Shown here: piece by piece, positions 44,608 to 52,859 of the stretch | How positions within the stretch are numbered: the first letter of the stretch is position 1 | Layout: every line of letters begins with the position of its first letter | Source: CAVYXZ01 sp965223835 | GTDB taxonomy: Bacteria; Chloroflexota; Anaerolineae; Aggregatilineales; Phototrophicaceae | DNA: 64,000 nt | Direction: 5' to 3' | Assembly: GCA_965223835.1 (NCBI GenBank) | Contig: OZ245023.1 | Span: forward strand, 496,001 to 560,000 | Notes under the pieces: model-generated | What the model was told of the DNA's origin: nothing | What the model saw: only the letters and a program-made list of their open reading frames with translations | Databases searched by the model: none | Translations under genes and position numbers: made by a program

Positions 44608-46515
44608 TTATTCGCGTGACACGCAAAGCGACCAGCTATCCTGCTGCTGCGGATTATTCACGGTCAGGATGATGCGATACAAGCGTGGCCCCCACGTACT
44701 CAGCAGACGGGCATCGTCAATGGCGATTTCCTCTACAGTAGCGGCGAAGGTCGCTGCATCATAAGTAAGGACACCCGAACCGGATTCACGGCCATCGGTC
44801 AATGGCATCGAACTTAGTTTAACGGTGCCCGCTGTCGTCAGATCAACCGTACAGGCCGTAATGAGGCTCAACGTCAGGCTGTCAGGTGGGGCGCTCAATT
44901 CGTAGCGATCCGTGATGTCGATATGTTGACCGCGTTGCAATATAATAGTGCGCTGCCAGGATTTTAACCCCAGCGATTCCGGATAGGCCGGGGCAATATC
45001 CAGCGAGAAGGTGGCGCTGGCATCATCAGCGTGGTAGCTGACGTTGCGGGCGTTGAATTGTTCGCCGGGGCTTTGCATCACGCCGTTGATAGTGGGCAGG
45101 TTATGATAGCCGGATTGCATGGTCCAGATGTCGTAGCGATTTGGGCCGAAGGTCCTGGCGGTATAAGTTTCGACCCCAGCATCCACCAGCAGCGGCAAGC
45201 CATCCATATAGACGACGAATTGACCGATGTCGTTGTGGTTATGGCTCTCGGCATTGTGGCCGCCTTTGGCCGCGACATAGAAGCCAGCGGCTGATCCCGC
45301 TTGATCACGAGCGATCATCACTTCGATTACCGGCAGCCAGGCATCGCGGGGCAGGGGAGCATAGGCTTCGGCATCCAGCATGTCGTTGAGCGTGAAGATG
45401 GTGGACAGTTGCCGGGGCATGCTGCGGGACGATCCGCCGCGATAGGGCGCGGGGGGCGTGGGCGGGTCAAAAAGTTGCTGGCGCTGTGCCAGCCACCCAC
45501 CAATTGCCTGCATATTCGCGTCACCAATCGCCTTGCCATAGCGGTGCACCAGGGCTGCTGCCGGGGTGACGATGCCCGGTGCATCGGCGAAGTTGACATA
45601 ATAATCGTCGGCGATATGCGCCCGATACAGGAAGCGTCCCATCTCCTGCACTAATTGTTCCGCGCAGAGGTCAACCTGGCCGCTGGTTGCCATGTGCAGC
45701 AGTTCGAGGCAGTCAAACATCGACGCTGCAGCGCGGCCCCAGTAGCTCGGCCCTTCATCGCAGCCGCCATCAGTGGGGTAGGGGTCAATGAACATATCCA
45801 GTGAGCGCATAATTTTGTGGACTGCGGCCTGGCGCTGATCGTCATTTGGCTCGACCGCCAGCACACACGCCAGCCAGTTGGAGTTTATCCAGGGGTTCCA
45901 GTTATTGGGGCGATGGTCCGGGTCGGCGAAGCCCATCCAGAAAAAATCATCCCGCCTGAAATTAGGTTCCAGCACGCGACGTTGAATCTCGGCCTCCATG
46001 CGTGGGCGGATCACCGACGATACTGCATCCAATTTTTCGCCCAACAAATAGCCAACATAAGCGACCAGGCTAGCGGTTTCTGCCGCGAACAGGTCAACAA
46101 TCGGTTCGTCGACATCGGGGAGCGTATTGCCAGCTTTTTGCCGCCGGATATGTGCCGGGACACCCCAGAAACTTTCTTCCAGGATGAGCCACAGGCCGTT
46201 GATGATGGGGTCCATGAAGCGGCCTTGATTTTCAATGCATTCCGCCAGTGTGAGATCAACCACTGCGCCGCGCCGCTCGAAATGCACGTCCTGATACCGC
46301 GACCGATTGCCATTGCGGGAGAAATCAAGGAAGCGTTCGGCCAGCAGCGACGGCCAGTCATAATGTTGTGCCTGTTCGCCGAGGGCAACTTGATAATCGC
46401 GCACCGCAGCGGGCAGCGCGTCCCAGTCGGCTCGATCGTCGATGGTGGGGTAGGGGTGCCAGTCGGCTTTGCTGACCAGTTGCAGGCTGTCAGCGGCGTA
46501 TTTTTGAGCAAGCAT
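44608..46515 (-). CDS. Heparinase II/III-like polysaccharide lyase family protein
   Basis: 635 residues without a clear signal peptide. N-terminal 350 residues form a helical toroid; the C-terminal half is the heparinase II/III beta-sandwich domain with GGHNAESHNHNDIGQFVVYMDGLPLLVDAG (catalytic His/Tyr region) and a later NLPTINGVMQ. GGAGG lies before the ATG. Lyases of this family cleave uronic-acid-containing glycans. It converges on the TIR-NACHT gene (87-base gap, nothing seen there). Confidence 0.8.
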   Translation of the reverse strand: MLAQKYAADSLQLVSKADWHPYPTIDDRADWDALPAAVRDYQVALGEQAQHYDWPSLLAERFLDFSRNGNRSRYQDVHFERRGAVVDLTLAECIENQGRFMDPIINGLWLILEESFWGVPAHIRRQKAGNTLPDVDEPIVDLFAAETASLVAYVGYLLGEKLDAVSSVIRPRMEAEIQRRVLEPNFRRDDFFWMGFADPDHRPNNWNPWINSNWLACVLAVEPNDDQRQAAVHKIMRSLDMFIDPYPTDGGCDEGPSYWGRAAASMFDCLELLHMATSGQVDLCAEQLVQEMGRFLYRAHIADDYYVNFADAPGIVTPAAALVHRYGKAIGDANMQAIGGWLAQRQQLFDPPTPPAPYRGGSSRSMPRQLSTIFTLNDMLDAEAYAPLPRDAWLPVIEVMIARDQAGSAAGFYVAAKGGHNAESHNHNDIGQFVVYMDGLPLLVDAGVETYTARTFGPNRYDIWTMQSGYHNLPTINGVMQSPGEQFNARNVSYHADDASATFSLDIAPAYPESLGLKSWQRTIILQRGQHIDITDRYELSAPPDSLTLSLITACTVDLTTAGTVKLSSMPLTDGRESGSGVLTYDAATFAATVEEIAIDDARLLSTWGPRLYRIILTVNNPQQQDSWSLCVSRE

Positions 46516-46594
46516 CGTTGGTCCTCCGGGTGATTGTGCGCATGACCAGACGATAGCGTGTTCAATCCGTTTTGGCGAGGGACATTCAGACCGC

Positions 46595-47119
46595 TTAGAG
46601 GAGTTGGCCGCCCAACCAGGCGAGAATCAGGGAGCGCAGCGTCTTGCCCAAAAATGTCGCGAGGATAAATTTCACCACCGGGTAGTGCGCGACTCCCGCC
46701 ACCAGCCCGACCATATCAAACAGCGGGTTGGGGATGACCGCCAGCCCGAAGATCGCCAGCCCGCCATAGCGTTGAAACCATTGCTCAATGCGCGGATACC
46801 ATTGGGCATTGGTTGCCAGTTCGCCGCCACCATGACCGATGATGTAGCCCACCGTTTCGCCAATCGCCGACCCTAATCCGGCCACCAGCGCGACGCCCAC
46901 CGGGTTCAGAAATGCCCCGGCTGCGAACACCGCCGCGATGCCCGGCACCGGGAGGAACAACGTCGCATTACCCAGCGCCGTCACCAGAAACACGCCGACA
47001 TAACCCAGCGATGCGAACTGCTCAAAGTCAATGCCAGAGCGGGCCAGCGCCACACTGCCGCTGACCATCAGCACCGCGACGATGATGGATAGGTAAATGG
47101 AACGTCTACCAGAATTCAA
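46595..47119 (-). CDS. VTT/DedA-like membrane protein
   Basis: 174 residues from a TTG at 47119; longer frames run into the dehydrogenase gene upstream, and no ATG fits, so the start is uncertain. Four to five membrane helices (SIIVAVLMVSGSVALA, VGVFLVTALGNATLFLPVPGIAAVFAAGAF, and two near the end) with GSAIGETVGYIIGHGGG and NPLFDMVGLVAG, the hallmarks of the VTT domain (SNARE-associated/YdjX family). Related proteins scramble lipids or act as transporters. Confidence 0.75.
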   Translation of the reverse strand: MNSGRRSIYLSIIVAVLMVSGSVALARSGIDFEQFASLGYVGVFLVTALGNATLFLPVPGIAAVFAAGAFLNPVGVALVAGLGSAIGETVGYIIGHGGGELATNAQWYPRIEQWFQRYGGLAIFGLAVIPNPLFDMVGLVAGVAHYPVVKFILATFLGKTLRSLILAWLGGQLL

Positions 47120-47139
47120 ACTAATACTATTTTCCGTGT

Positions 47140-48240
47140 TTAAGGTGTCAGTGTCACCTTGATCGACTCGGTGCCGGAGGCGACCATGTTCATCCCGGCG
47201 TGAAAGTCGCTCAAAGGCAGGTCGTGGGTCATGATCTGGTCCATCGGCAGCAGGCCCTGTTCCAGCATCCGAATCGCAATCGGGTAGCAATAGGGGCTAA
47301 GGTGCGACCCATGAATATTGAGTTCTTTGGTATCGCCAATGATGGTCCAGTCCACCGTAACCGGTTCGCGCATGACGCTGAACTCGACAAATGTGCCCAG
47401 CTTACGGATCATTTGCAGGCCCTGCATCACAGCCGGGGGATAGCCGGTCGCCTCGATGTAGACATCACAGCCATAGCCGTCGGTCAACTTGAGCACTTCA
47501 TCAATCACATCAATCTGGTTGGGATTAAGCGTCAAATCAGCCCCGCAGGCCCGTGCAATATCCAGGCGGTGTTTGTTCAAATCAAGCACAATCAGCAGGC
47601 GCGGATTCTTCAAGCGGGCGGCGGCGACCATGCCTAAACCCAGCGGCCCGGCTCCCGCGATCACGACCACATCATCCAGCTTGATCTCGCCGCGCTGCAC
47701 CGCATGAATGGCGCACCCCAGCGGTTCGATAAAGGCGGCGTGCGCGACCGGGATGGATTTGGGCACTTTGTAATTGAGCGCCCCCTGCGGGAACTTCATG
47801 TATTCGGCCATAGCACCAAAAACGCTCTGCCGGAAGCCATAAACATCATGCTTATCCTGGCACATCCAGTATTCACCGCGCTGACAGAAGCGGCATTGCC
47901 AGCAGGGGACGATCTGCTCACTGACCGCCATATCGCCCAGCGCCAGGCCATATTTTTCACCGGCGCCGGTGCCCAATGCGACGACCTCGCCGACGAACTC
48001 ATGGCCGGGGATGACCGGTGGCTGACAGTAGCCCTCACGGAATTCATCGCCCCAGAACAGCCCCGCGCCTTGATAACACTTCAGATCACTGGCGCAGATG
48101 CCGACTGACTTGACGCGAGTCACGACCTCTTCCGGGCCGGGTTCCGGTACGTTCCATTCCTGCACACGGTAATCTTCCGGGCCATAGGTGACGACGGCCT
48201 GCATGGTCTTAGGGAGGGGTTCATGAGCAGTGTAATTCAT
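47140..48240 (-). CDS. Zinc-dependent medium-chain alcohol/polyol dehydrogenase
   Basis: 366 residues. Catalytic zinc ligands Cys (GICASDLKC), GHEFVGEVVALG and Glu; structural zinc cysteines in CWQCRFCQRGEYWMC; NAD Rossmann GAGPLGLGMVAAA followed by DLNKHRLDIA, suggesting NAD preference. Similar to threonine/sorbitol dehydrogenase relatives. The VTT gene begins 20 bases past its end on the same strand, so they may be coexpressed. Substrate not determined. Confidence 0.9.
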   Translation of the reverse strand: MNYTAHEPLPKTMQAVVTYGPEDYRVQEWNVPEPGPEEVVTRVKSVGICASDLKCYQGAGLFWGDEFREGYCQPPVIPGHEFVGEVVALGTGAGEKYGLALGDMAVSEQIVPCWQCRFCQRGEYWMCQDKHDVYGFRQSVFGAMAEYMKFPQGALNYKVPKSIPVAHAAFIEPLGCAIHAVQRGEIKLDDVVVIAGAGPLGLGMVAAARLKNPRLLIVLDLNKHRLDIARACGADLTLNPNQIDVIDEVLKLTDGYGCDVYIEATGYPPAVMQGLQMIRKLGTFVEFSVMREPVTVDWTIIGDTKELNIHGSHLSPYCYPIAIRMLEQGLLPMDQIMTHDLPLSDFHAGMNMVASGTESIKVTLTP

Positions 48241-48342
48241 GGGTTATTTCCAATACAATTGTTATATTTTGTTGCTGATAATTTTAGTCTATTTCGAAAC
48301 CCATCGCCGGTTATTGGTCATATTCACTTCGCATTTAATGGC

Positions 48343-49062
48343 TCAAACGAGCAATAGCACCCCCATCACGACCAGCGCGATATACAGGATACGCTCGAAC
48401 AGCGGTACGGGAATGTGGGTGTTGATGCGGTTGCCCACCCAGAAACTGAGCGCGATCGCCGGGAGTGCAAACGCATATAACTGTAACACCGTCGGCGTCC
48501 ATAAACCGGCACTAATGTGGCTAATAATAATTACCGCATCCAGCACAATGAAGAAGCCTTGCAAGTTGCTGCGAAACTGCTCCGGCGACCAGCGGCGCAG
48601 CGTGCCATGAATCAGCAACGGTGGCCCGGCAATGTTGTAGGCACCACCCAGCAATCCGGCCAGGAAGCCAAAAAGATAGGTCCAATAGGTTTCGTTGCGG
48701 GCGGGCAGAGTCGGGCGGCGCAAATAATACAGGCCAATGATAATCAGCAGGATGCCCAGAAAGGTGGTCAGCCAGACTTCAGGTAACTGTTTGAGGCCCC
48801 ACACGCCCAGCGGAATGCCGATGACCGCTGCCAGCAGCAAGCGCCAGACCGCGTTGAACTCCACATTATGCCAGTGCTTGATGAGCATAAAACATGATAC
48901 TGAAAAGGCCATCAGCATCGACACCGGGGCCGCTGTTTGGAGGCCGACGGCTAATGTAAGCAATGGAATCGCCACCAAAACATCGCCAAAGCCCAACACA
49001 ACTTTGGTTACAGCCCCCAGGAACAGGCAGGTGACGGCGACAGCGATTAATTCCGGTGGCAT
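48343..49062 (-). CDS. TSUP (TauE/SafE) family permease
   Basis: 239 residues, seven or eight membrane helices. VLGFGDVLVAIPLLTLAVGLQTAAPVSMLMAF and GFLAGLLGGAYNIAGPPLLIHG are the two repeated TSUP motifs. Family members export or import sulfite, sulfonates or other small anions. AAGGAA lies before the ATG. It is on the same strand as the dehydrogenase, 102 bases upstream of it. Confidence 0.85.
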   Translation of the reverse strand: MPPELIAVAVTCLFLGAVTKVVLGFGDVLVAIPLLTLAVGLQTAAPVSMLMAFSVSCFMLIKHWHNVEFNAVWRLLLAAVIGIPLGVWGLKQLPEVWLTTFLGILLIIIGLYYLRRPTLPARNETYWTYLFGFLAGLLGGAYNIAGPPLLIHGTLRRWSPEQFRSNLQGFFIVLDAVIIISHISAGLWTPTVLQLYAFALPAIALSFWVGNRINTHIPVPLFERILYIALVVMGVLLLV

Positions 49063-49254
49063 GAACAGGGTTCCTTACCCGCGTTCTACACGCTGATTGC
49101 GCATAAATTAAATCAGTGAAATACTCGGTTAATCTGTTCAGACGAACGTAGCCAGATCGCGAGTGTAGTCTATTCTTTTCGACTGTGCCACCCGACTGGG
49201 CATTAATCGCGCTGGATACTTCCGTAGATGACTTTTATATATAAAGGACGCTCT

Positions 49255-50055
49255 ATGTCGAATTATATTTTATCGAGTGATGACGAAATGGCCCGCTTGC
49301 AACTTCAGGCGCGCGTCTGGGAACCAGCCGCTGAGGCTTTACTTGAACTCATTGGCGTTCAACCGGGGTGGTCATGTGTTGATCTGGGCTGTGGGGCAAT
49401 GGGAGTTCTTGGTCCCTTGTCACGGCGGGTTGGAGCGCAGGGTCATGTCATTGGGCTGGATCAGGACGACTCATTATTGGCGGCGGCCCGCACCTATGTC
49501 GACCAAGAGCCGCTGGATAATGTCGAATTAATTGCGGGCGATATTCATGCAACCGGGTTGCCCAAAGCCGCCTTCGACCTGGTTCATGAACGGTTTGTTC
49601 TGCCCTATGTGCGCGTGAAAGATGTTGTGGGTGAAATGATTTCGTTGACAAAGCCGGGCGGCATCGTGGTTGTTGAGGAGCCAGATCATTATTCCTGGAA
49701 CTATTTTCCAGAGAGTGATACCTGGCCGCGTTTCAGACAGGTGCTTGAAGCAACCTTCGGCATCAATGGTAACATCAATGCGGGACGAGAGACATTTAGT
49801 CTGCTGCGGGCCGCCGGTCTGGAAGATGTAACGATCCATGCAGCGGTGGTCGCGCTGCAAAATAGCCATCCCTATATGCGCTTGCCGATTATTGCCTTAG
49901 GCGCTTTGAGGCCGCGCATCCTGGCCGCTGGGCTGGCGACCGATGCCGAACTCGATGACTGGATAGCAGACCTCGAAGCCCGCGTGAGTGATCCCAATAC
50001 TTATGCGATCATGTTCACCCTGACCCAGGTTTGGGGACGGAAACCGGGGGAGTGA
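49255..50055 (+). CDS. SAM-dependent methyltransferase, class I
   Basis: 266 residues from ATG 49255 with AAGGA eight bases upstream. SAM-binding motif I VDLGCGAMGVLGPLSRRVGA, motif II IGLDQDDSLLAAA, and AGDIHATGLPKAAFDLVHERFVLPYV (motifs III-IV). Matches the UbiE/MenG-like Methyltransf_25 type. No membrane helix. Acceptor unknown. Confidence 0.9.
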   Translation: MSNYILSSDDEMARLQLQARVWEPAAEALLELIGVQPGWSCVDLGCGAMGVLGPLSRRVGAQGHVIGLDQDDSLLAAARTYVDQEPLDNVELIAGDIHATGLPKAAFDLVHERFVLPYVRVKDVVGEMISLTKPGGIVVVEEPDHYSWNYFPESDTWPRFRQVLEATFGINGNINAGRETFSLLRAAGLEDVTIHAAVVALQNSHPYMRLPIIALGALRPRILAAGLATDAELDDWIADLEARVSDPNTYAIMFTLTQVWGRKPGE

Positions 50056-50069
50056 ACCTCGAAAGATCA

Positions 50070-50813
50070 TCAACTATCAGGCGAAGTGATCTCCAGCACA
50101 AGCGCGGCATGGTCGCTCAATTGCCGCAAGCCAGCGGCCTGTCCCCAGATATAGCGGCAGCTTTGCACCCGGTCGATCAGGTCGGCATTGACAAACGCCT
50201 GGTCAAGCCGAAAACCGTTCCTGCCATTGGGTGAATACCAGCTATAGGCACGTCGTCGCCCATGCAATCGGCGAAACGCATCATGCCAGTCGGCGGATTC
50301 CATGCCGTTCATGAACGCCGCTTCTTTAGCGGTAAACGCCGGTGCTTCCTCATCAATTTCGGGGAGGCCGGAATTGGTATCGCCGATGAGCAGGCCTGCG
50401 CCTTGATCCCACGTGTTGACCAGCGACAAAACCGCGTCATGATAGGGTGTTTTCAAGCCGGTATGCATGTTCGGGATATGCATCACGCCGAGGTAAAAGG
50501 GCAGGGGGGCATCGACTTGTGACAATAACCAGCGATGGGCCGGGGCCGGTGATGATGCGCGGACAATTGGCATGAGTGGATACCGTGACGCCAGGAGCAG
50601 GGCGTTGCGGGCGCGGGCGGTAGCGTTCGCCGTTGTGAGTTGGTGCGATAGTCCATTTACCGCCAGGTTATGAGCAATTGCTTGACTGGGCGGTGTTCCA
50701 CGAAACTCAGCTAGCGCGACGATTGCTGGCTCCCAGGCTAAAATCTGCGTGGCAATCGCGTCGGCCCGTTTGCCACCACCGGCCATAATGTTCCAGAATA
50801 CGATTCGGATCAA
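50070..50813 (-). CDS. Endonuclease/exonuclease/phosphatase (EEP) family protein
   Basis: 247 residues beginning with a TTG (MIRIVFWNIMAGGG); GGAAATGAC lies just upstream. EEP fold motifs: WNIMAGGGKRADAI, VALAEFRG (metal-binding Glu), LLIGDTNSGLPEI (GDxN), RLDQAFVNADL (LDxxFV) and SDHAALVLEI (final SDH). Metal-dependent phosphodiesterase on nucleic acid, inositol phosphate or lipid. Converges on the methyltransferase. Confidence 0.85.
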   Translation of the reverse strand: MIRIVFWNIMAGGGKRADAIATQILAWEPAIVALAEFRGTPPSQAIAHNLAVNGLSHQLTTANATARARNALLLASRYPLMPIVRASSPAPAHRWLLSQVDAPLPFYLGVMHIPNMHTGLKTPYHDAVLSLVNTWDQGAGLLIGDTNSGLPEIDEEAPAFTAKEAAFMNGMESADWHDAFRRLHGRRRAYSWYSPNGRNGFRLDQAFVNADLIDRVQSCRYIWGQAAGLRQLSDHAALVLEITSPDS

Positions 50814-51411
50814 GAGTCATTTCCACAAATGGCGGATTCTGTTCCTGGAAGTGATTATCTCACAGCAGATGGATTTTAGTGCGCTTCCGCAATGGCGCAA
50901 GTGGAAGTGATGTAGCGACTCCAGCCGGAGTAAATTCTAGACTATACATTGAATGTGACGTGGCGAATCTTTCCTCGTCATAGTGATTTTGGGGGCAGGG
51001 CGGTTTTGCAGTCGAATGAATAACCCGGTACGCTTTTGTATTCTGGATAAACGAATTGGGTCCAATCCGTTTCGAGCACTGATCGCGGTGTTCGATCAGT
51101 GGACCTCTTCTCGCCTTATGCTCTATTATGAGAAGGGGTCGCGTAAAATCAGCCCGTTCAATGCGTCACAATATTGTGCAGCCAATGGATTCTTATCGGA
51201 ACAACATCTTATCATGAGTTATTTGTGAGACTCCACTGCCCGATAGAGGTCGGACAGCGTCATGGCATTCGAGCGTTGGGCTGCTTTTATCATGCTGGCA
51301 AGTTTGCCAGTCTTTATACAAACTTCACGCGTATTGCTTTATACTAAAGTTTGAAAACGGTTTGTTGATAGTCGTCTAGCTTAGCTGCGGGTGATACGGG
51401 GAGAAATTGCA
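50814..51411. other. Non-coding stretch with a nested hairpin
   Basis: About 600 bases without a convincing gene; a weak 69-codon frame starting near 51016 lacks a ribosome site. The notable feature is a nested dyad at 51059-51105: outer GGTCCA/TGGACC and inner CACTGATCG/CGATCAGTG around a seven-base loop. A -10-like TATACT at 51340 lies upstream of the next gene. Confidence 0.45.
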
Positions 51412-51810
51412 ATGCCGCTGACAATGAACTGGCATGATGATGAGAAGACAATCTTCAACAATATTTTTACCGGCGTTGTGACCACTGAAGATTTGTACAA
51501 AGGCAATGATGCCATTATCAATAGTGCGCGTAGTGTCGATCATACGATTCATGTTGTGCTGGATACGGTTGAAGTGACACGCTTTCAGGCGAATATGCTG
51601 GCCGCGGCCCGCAATTTGAACAAACGTTTACCCGAAAATGTGGGACTGGTCGTTCTCGTCCGGGGTCAGCAGTCAGCTTTCCTGGAAATTATTGATCGGG
51701 TGATGCGCCCGATGATGGAGCGCTTGATGAAAAATAAACGGGCGGCCTCTTCGTTAGCGGAAGCCTATTCCATGATCGAGGAATTTCGCGCCGTTAAGCA
51801 ATCGCGTTAA
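51412..51810 (+). CDS. Small SpoIIAA/STAS-like protein
   Basis: 132 residues from ATG 51412 with GGGAG eight bases upstream. Pattern: strand-strand (MNWHDDEKTIFNNIFTGVVTTEDLYKG), a helix, strand (IHVVLDTVEVTR), helix, strand (VGLVVLVRGQ), long helix, ending SSLAEAYSMIEEFRAVKQS. It matches the small SpoIIAA-like fold seen in anti-sigma antagonist relatives and parallels the protein at 38334. No Ser phosphosite typical of true SpoIIAA is obvious. Stop codons of this gene and the dehydrogenase overlap tail to tail. Confidence 0.55.
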   Translation: MPLTMNWHDDEKTIFNNIFTGVVTTEDLYKGNDAIINSARSVDHTIHVVLDTVEVTRFQANMLAAARNLNKRLPENVGLVVLVRGQQSAFLEIIDRVMRPMMERLMKNKRAASSLAEAYSMIEEFRAVKQSR

Positions 51811-52859
51811 ATCATATTGGCAGGAATTTCAATCACGACTTTGCCGAAATGGTCGCCGGTTTCCAGCAGGCGGTGGCCTTCGCGAATCTGGTCGAGCGGC
51901 AGCACGGTATCCACTATCGGACTGACATGACCCGCCGCAACCAGTGCCAGCGCGTTTATGAGATCGTGAAAAGTGCCGCCATTGGAGCCAAGAATACGCA
52001 GTTGACGGTGATAGATCTGCGGAATCGCCAGTTCGAAAGTTGAGCCGGAATGTGATCCACAGGGCACGAGTCGACCGTTGCGGGCCAGCGCCGTTAGCGC
52101 CAGCGGCCAGGTGGCAGCGCCCACATTATCCTGCACCAGATCAACCCCACGTCCGCCAGTATAATCGATTACCTGTTGTACCCAATCGGCATCGTGATAA
52201 TTAAAAACCGCCTCAGCGCCCAGTTCCTTTGCCTTCGCTATTTTTTCGGGTGTCGATGTAGTGGCTAACACCCTGGCTCCAGCATAGTTGGCGATCTGAA
52301 TCCCCAGCGTCGCGACGCCACCCCCTGCCCCCTGGATCAATGCCCATTCGCCGACCTGCAGTTGGCCGACGGTGATGAGCATGTGCCAGGCGGTCATCGC
52401 CACCACCGGCAGCGCGGCGGCCTCAATGAAAGACAGGTTCGCCGGTTTACGAATCAGATTTGCGGCGGGCACGACGGTATAAGTCGCCAATCCTCCATTC
52501 ACGTGTTCGCCGATGATTTGATGATCCGGGCAGGTCGTCGGCTCACCACGACGGCAAAACTCACACTCACCACAGGTAATCAGCGGGTAAACAATGACCG
52601 CATCACCGGGCTGCCAGCCGGACACGCCCGGACCCAACGCATCAATCTCACCGGCAATATCCCCCCCACCAATCAGCGGGAGCGGAATCGCGCCGAATTT
52701 CGGTCCCATGCGAATGCCCACGTCCAGCCAGTTGAGCGCACAGGCCCGCACTTTAATCCGTACGTCGCCATAGCCCGGTTCCGGCACGGCCACCTGCTCC
52801 AGATTGAGTTGCTCCCGCCCTCCATGTGCCCGCAGCATCACCGCCGTCATCGTGCTCAT
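51807..52859 (-). CDS. Zinc-containing medium-chain dehydrogenase/quinone reductase
   Basis: 350 residues from ATG 52859, which overlaps the ATPase stop (ATGA), so it is the last gene of the long operon. ACALNWLDVGIRMG opens the catalytic domain; structural zinc cysteines CGECEFCRRGEPTTC are present, but the catalytic zinc ligand Cys/His pair is atypical (ALNWLDVG has no Cys at the usual site). Coenzyme loop ALIQGAGGGVATLGIQIA suggests NADPH and quinone-reductase-like MDR subfamily. Confidence 0.85.
   Translation of the reverse strand: MSTMTAVMLRAHGGREQLNLEQVAVPEPGYGDVRIKVRACALNWLDVGIRMGPKFGAIPLPLIGGGDIAGEIDALGPGVSGWQPGDAVIVYPLITCGECEFCRRGEPTTCPDHQIIGEHVNGGLATYTVVPAANLIRKPANLSFIEAAALPVVAMTAWHMLITVGQLQVGEWALIQGAGGGVATLGIQIANYAGARVLATTSTPEKIAKAKELGAEAVFNYHDADWVQQVIDYTGGRGVDLVQDNVGAATWPLALTALARNGRLVPCGSHSGSTFELAIPQIYHRQLRILGSNGGTFHDLINALALVAAGHVSPIVDTVLPLDQIREGHRLLETGDHFGKVVIEIPANMI

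Noticed and set aside
42320..46515. Multi-gene defence island around TIR-NACHT
   Set aside because: Neighbours are a transporter and a polysaccharide lyase; no other recognised defence gene adjoins it, so a single-gene system is the most that can be said.
50983..51228. 81-codon plus-strand frame in the 50.8-51.4 kb gap
   Set aside because: No ribosome site, odd composition, and it covers a strong nested hairpin; no family resemblance.
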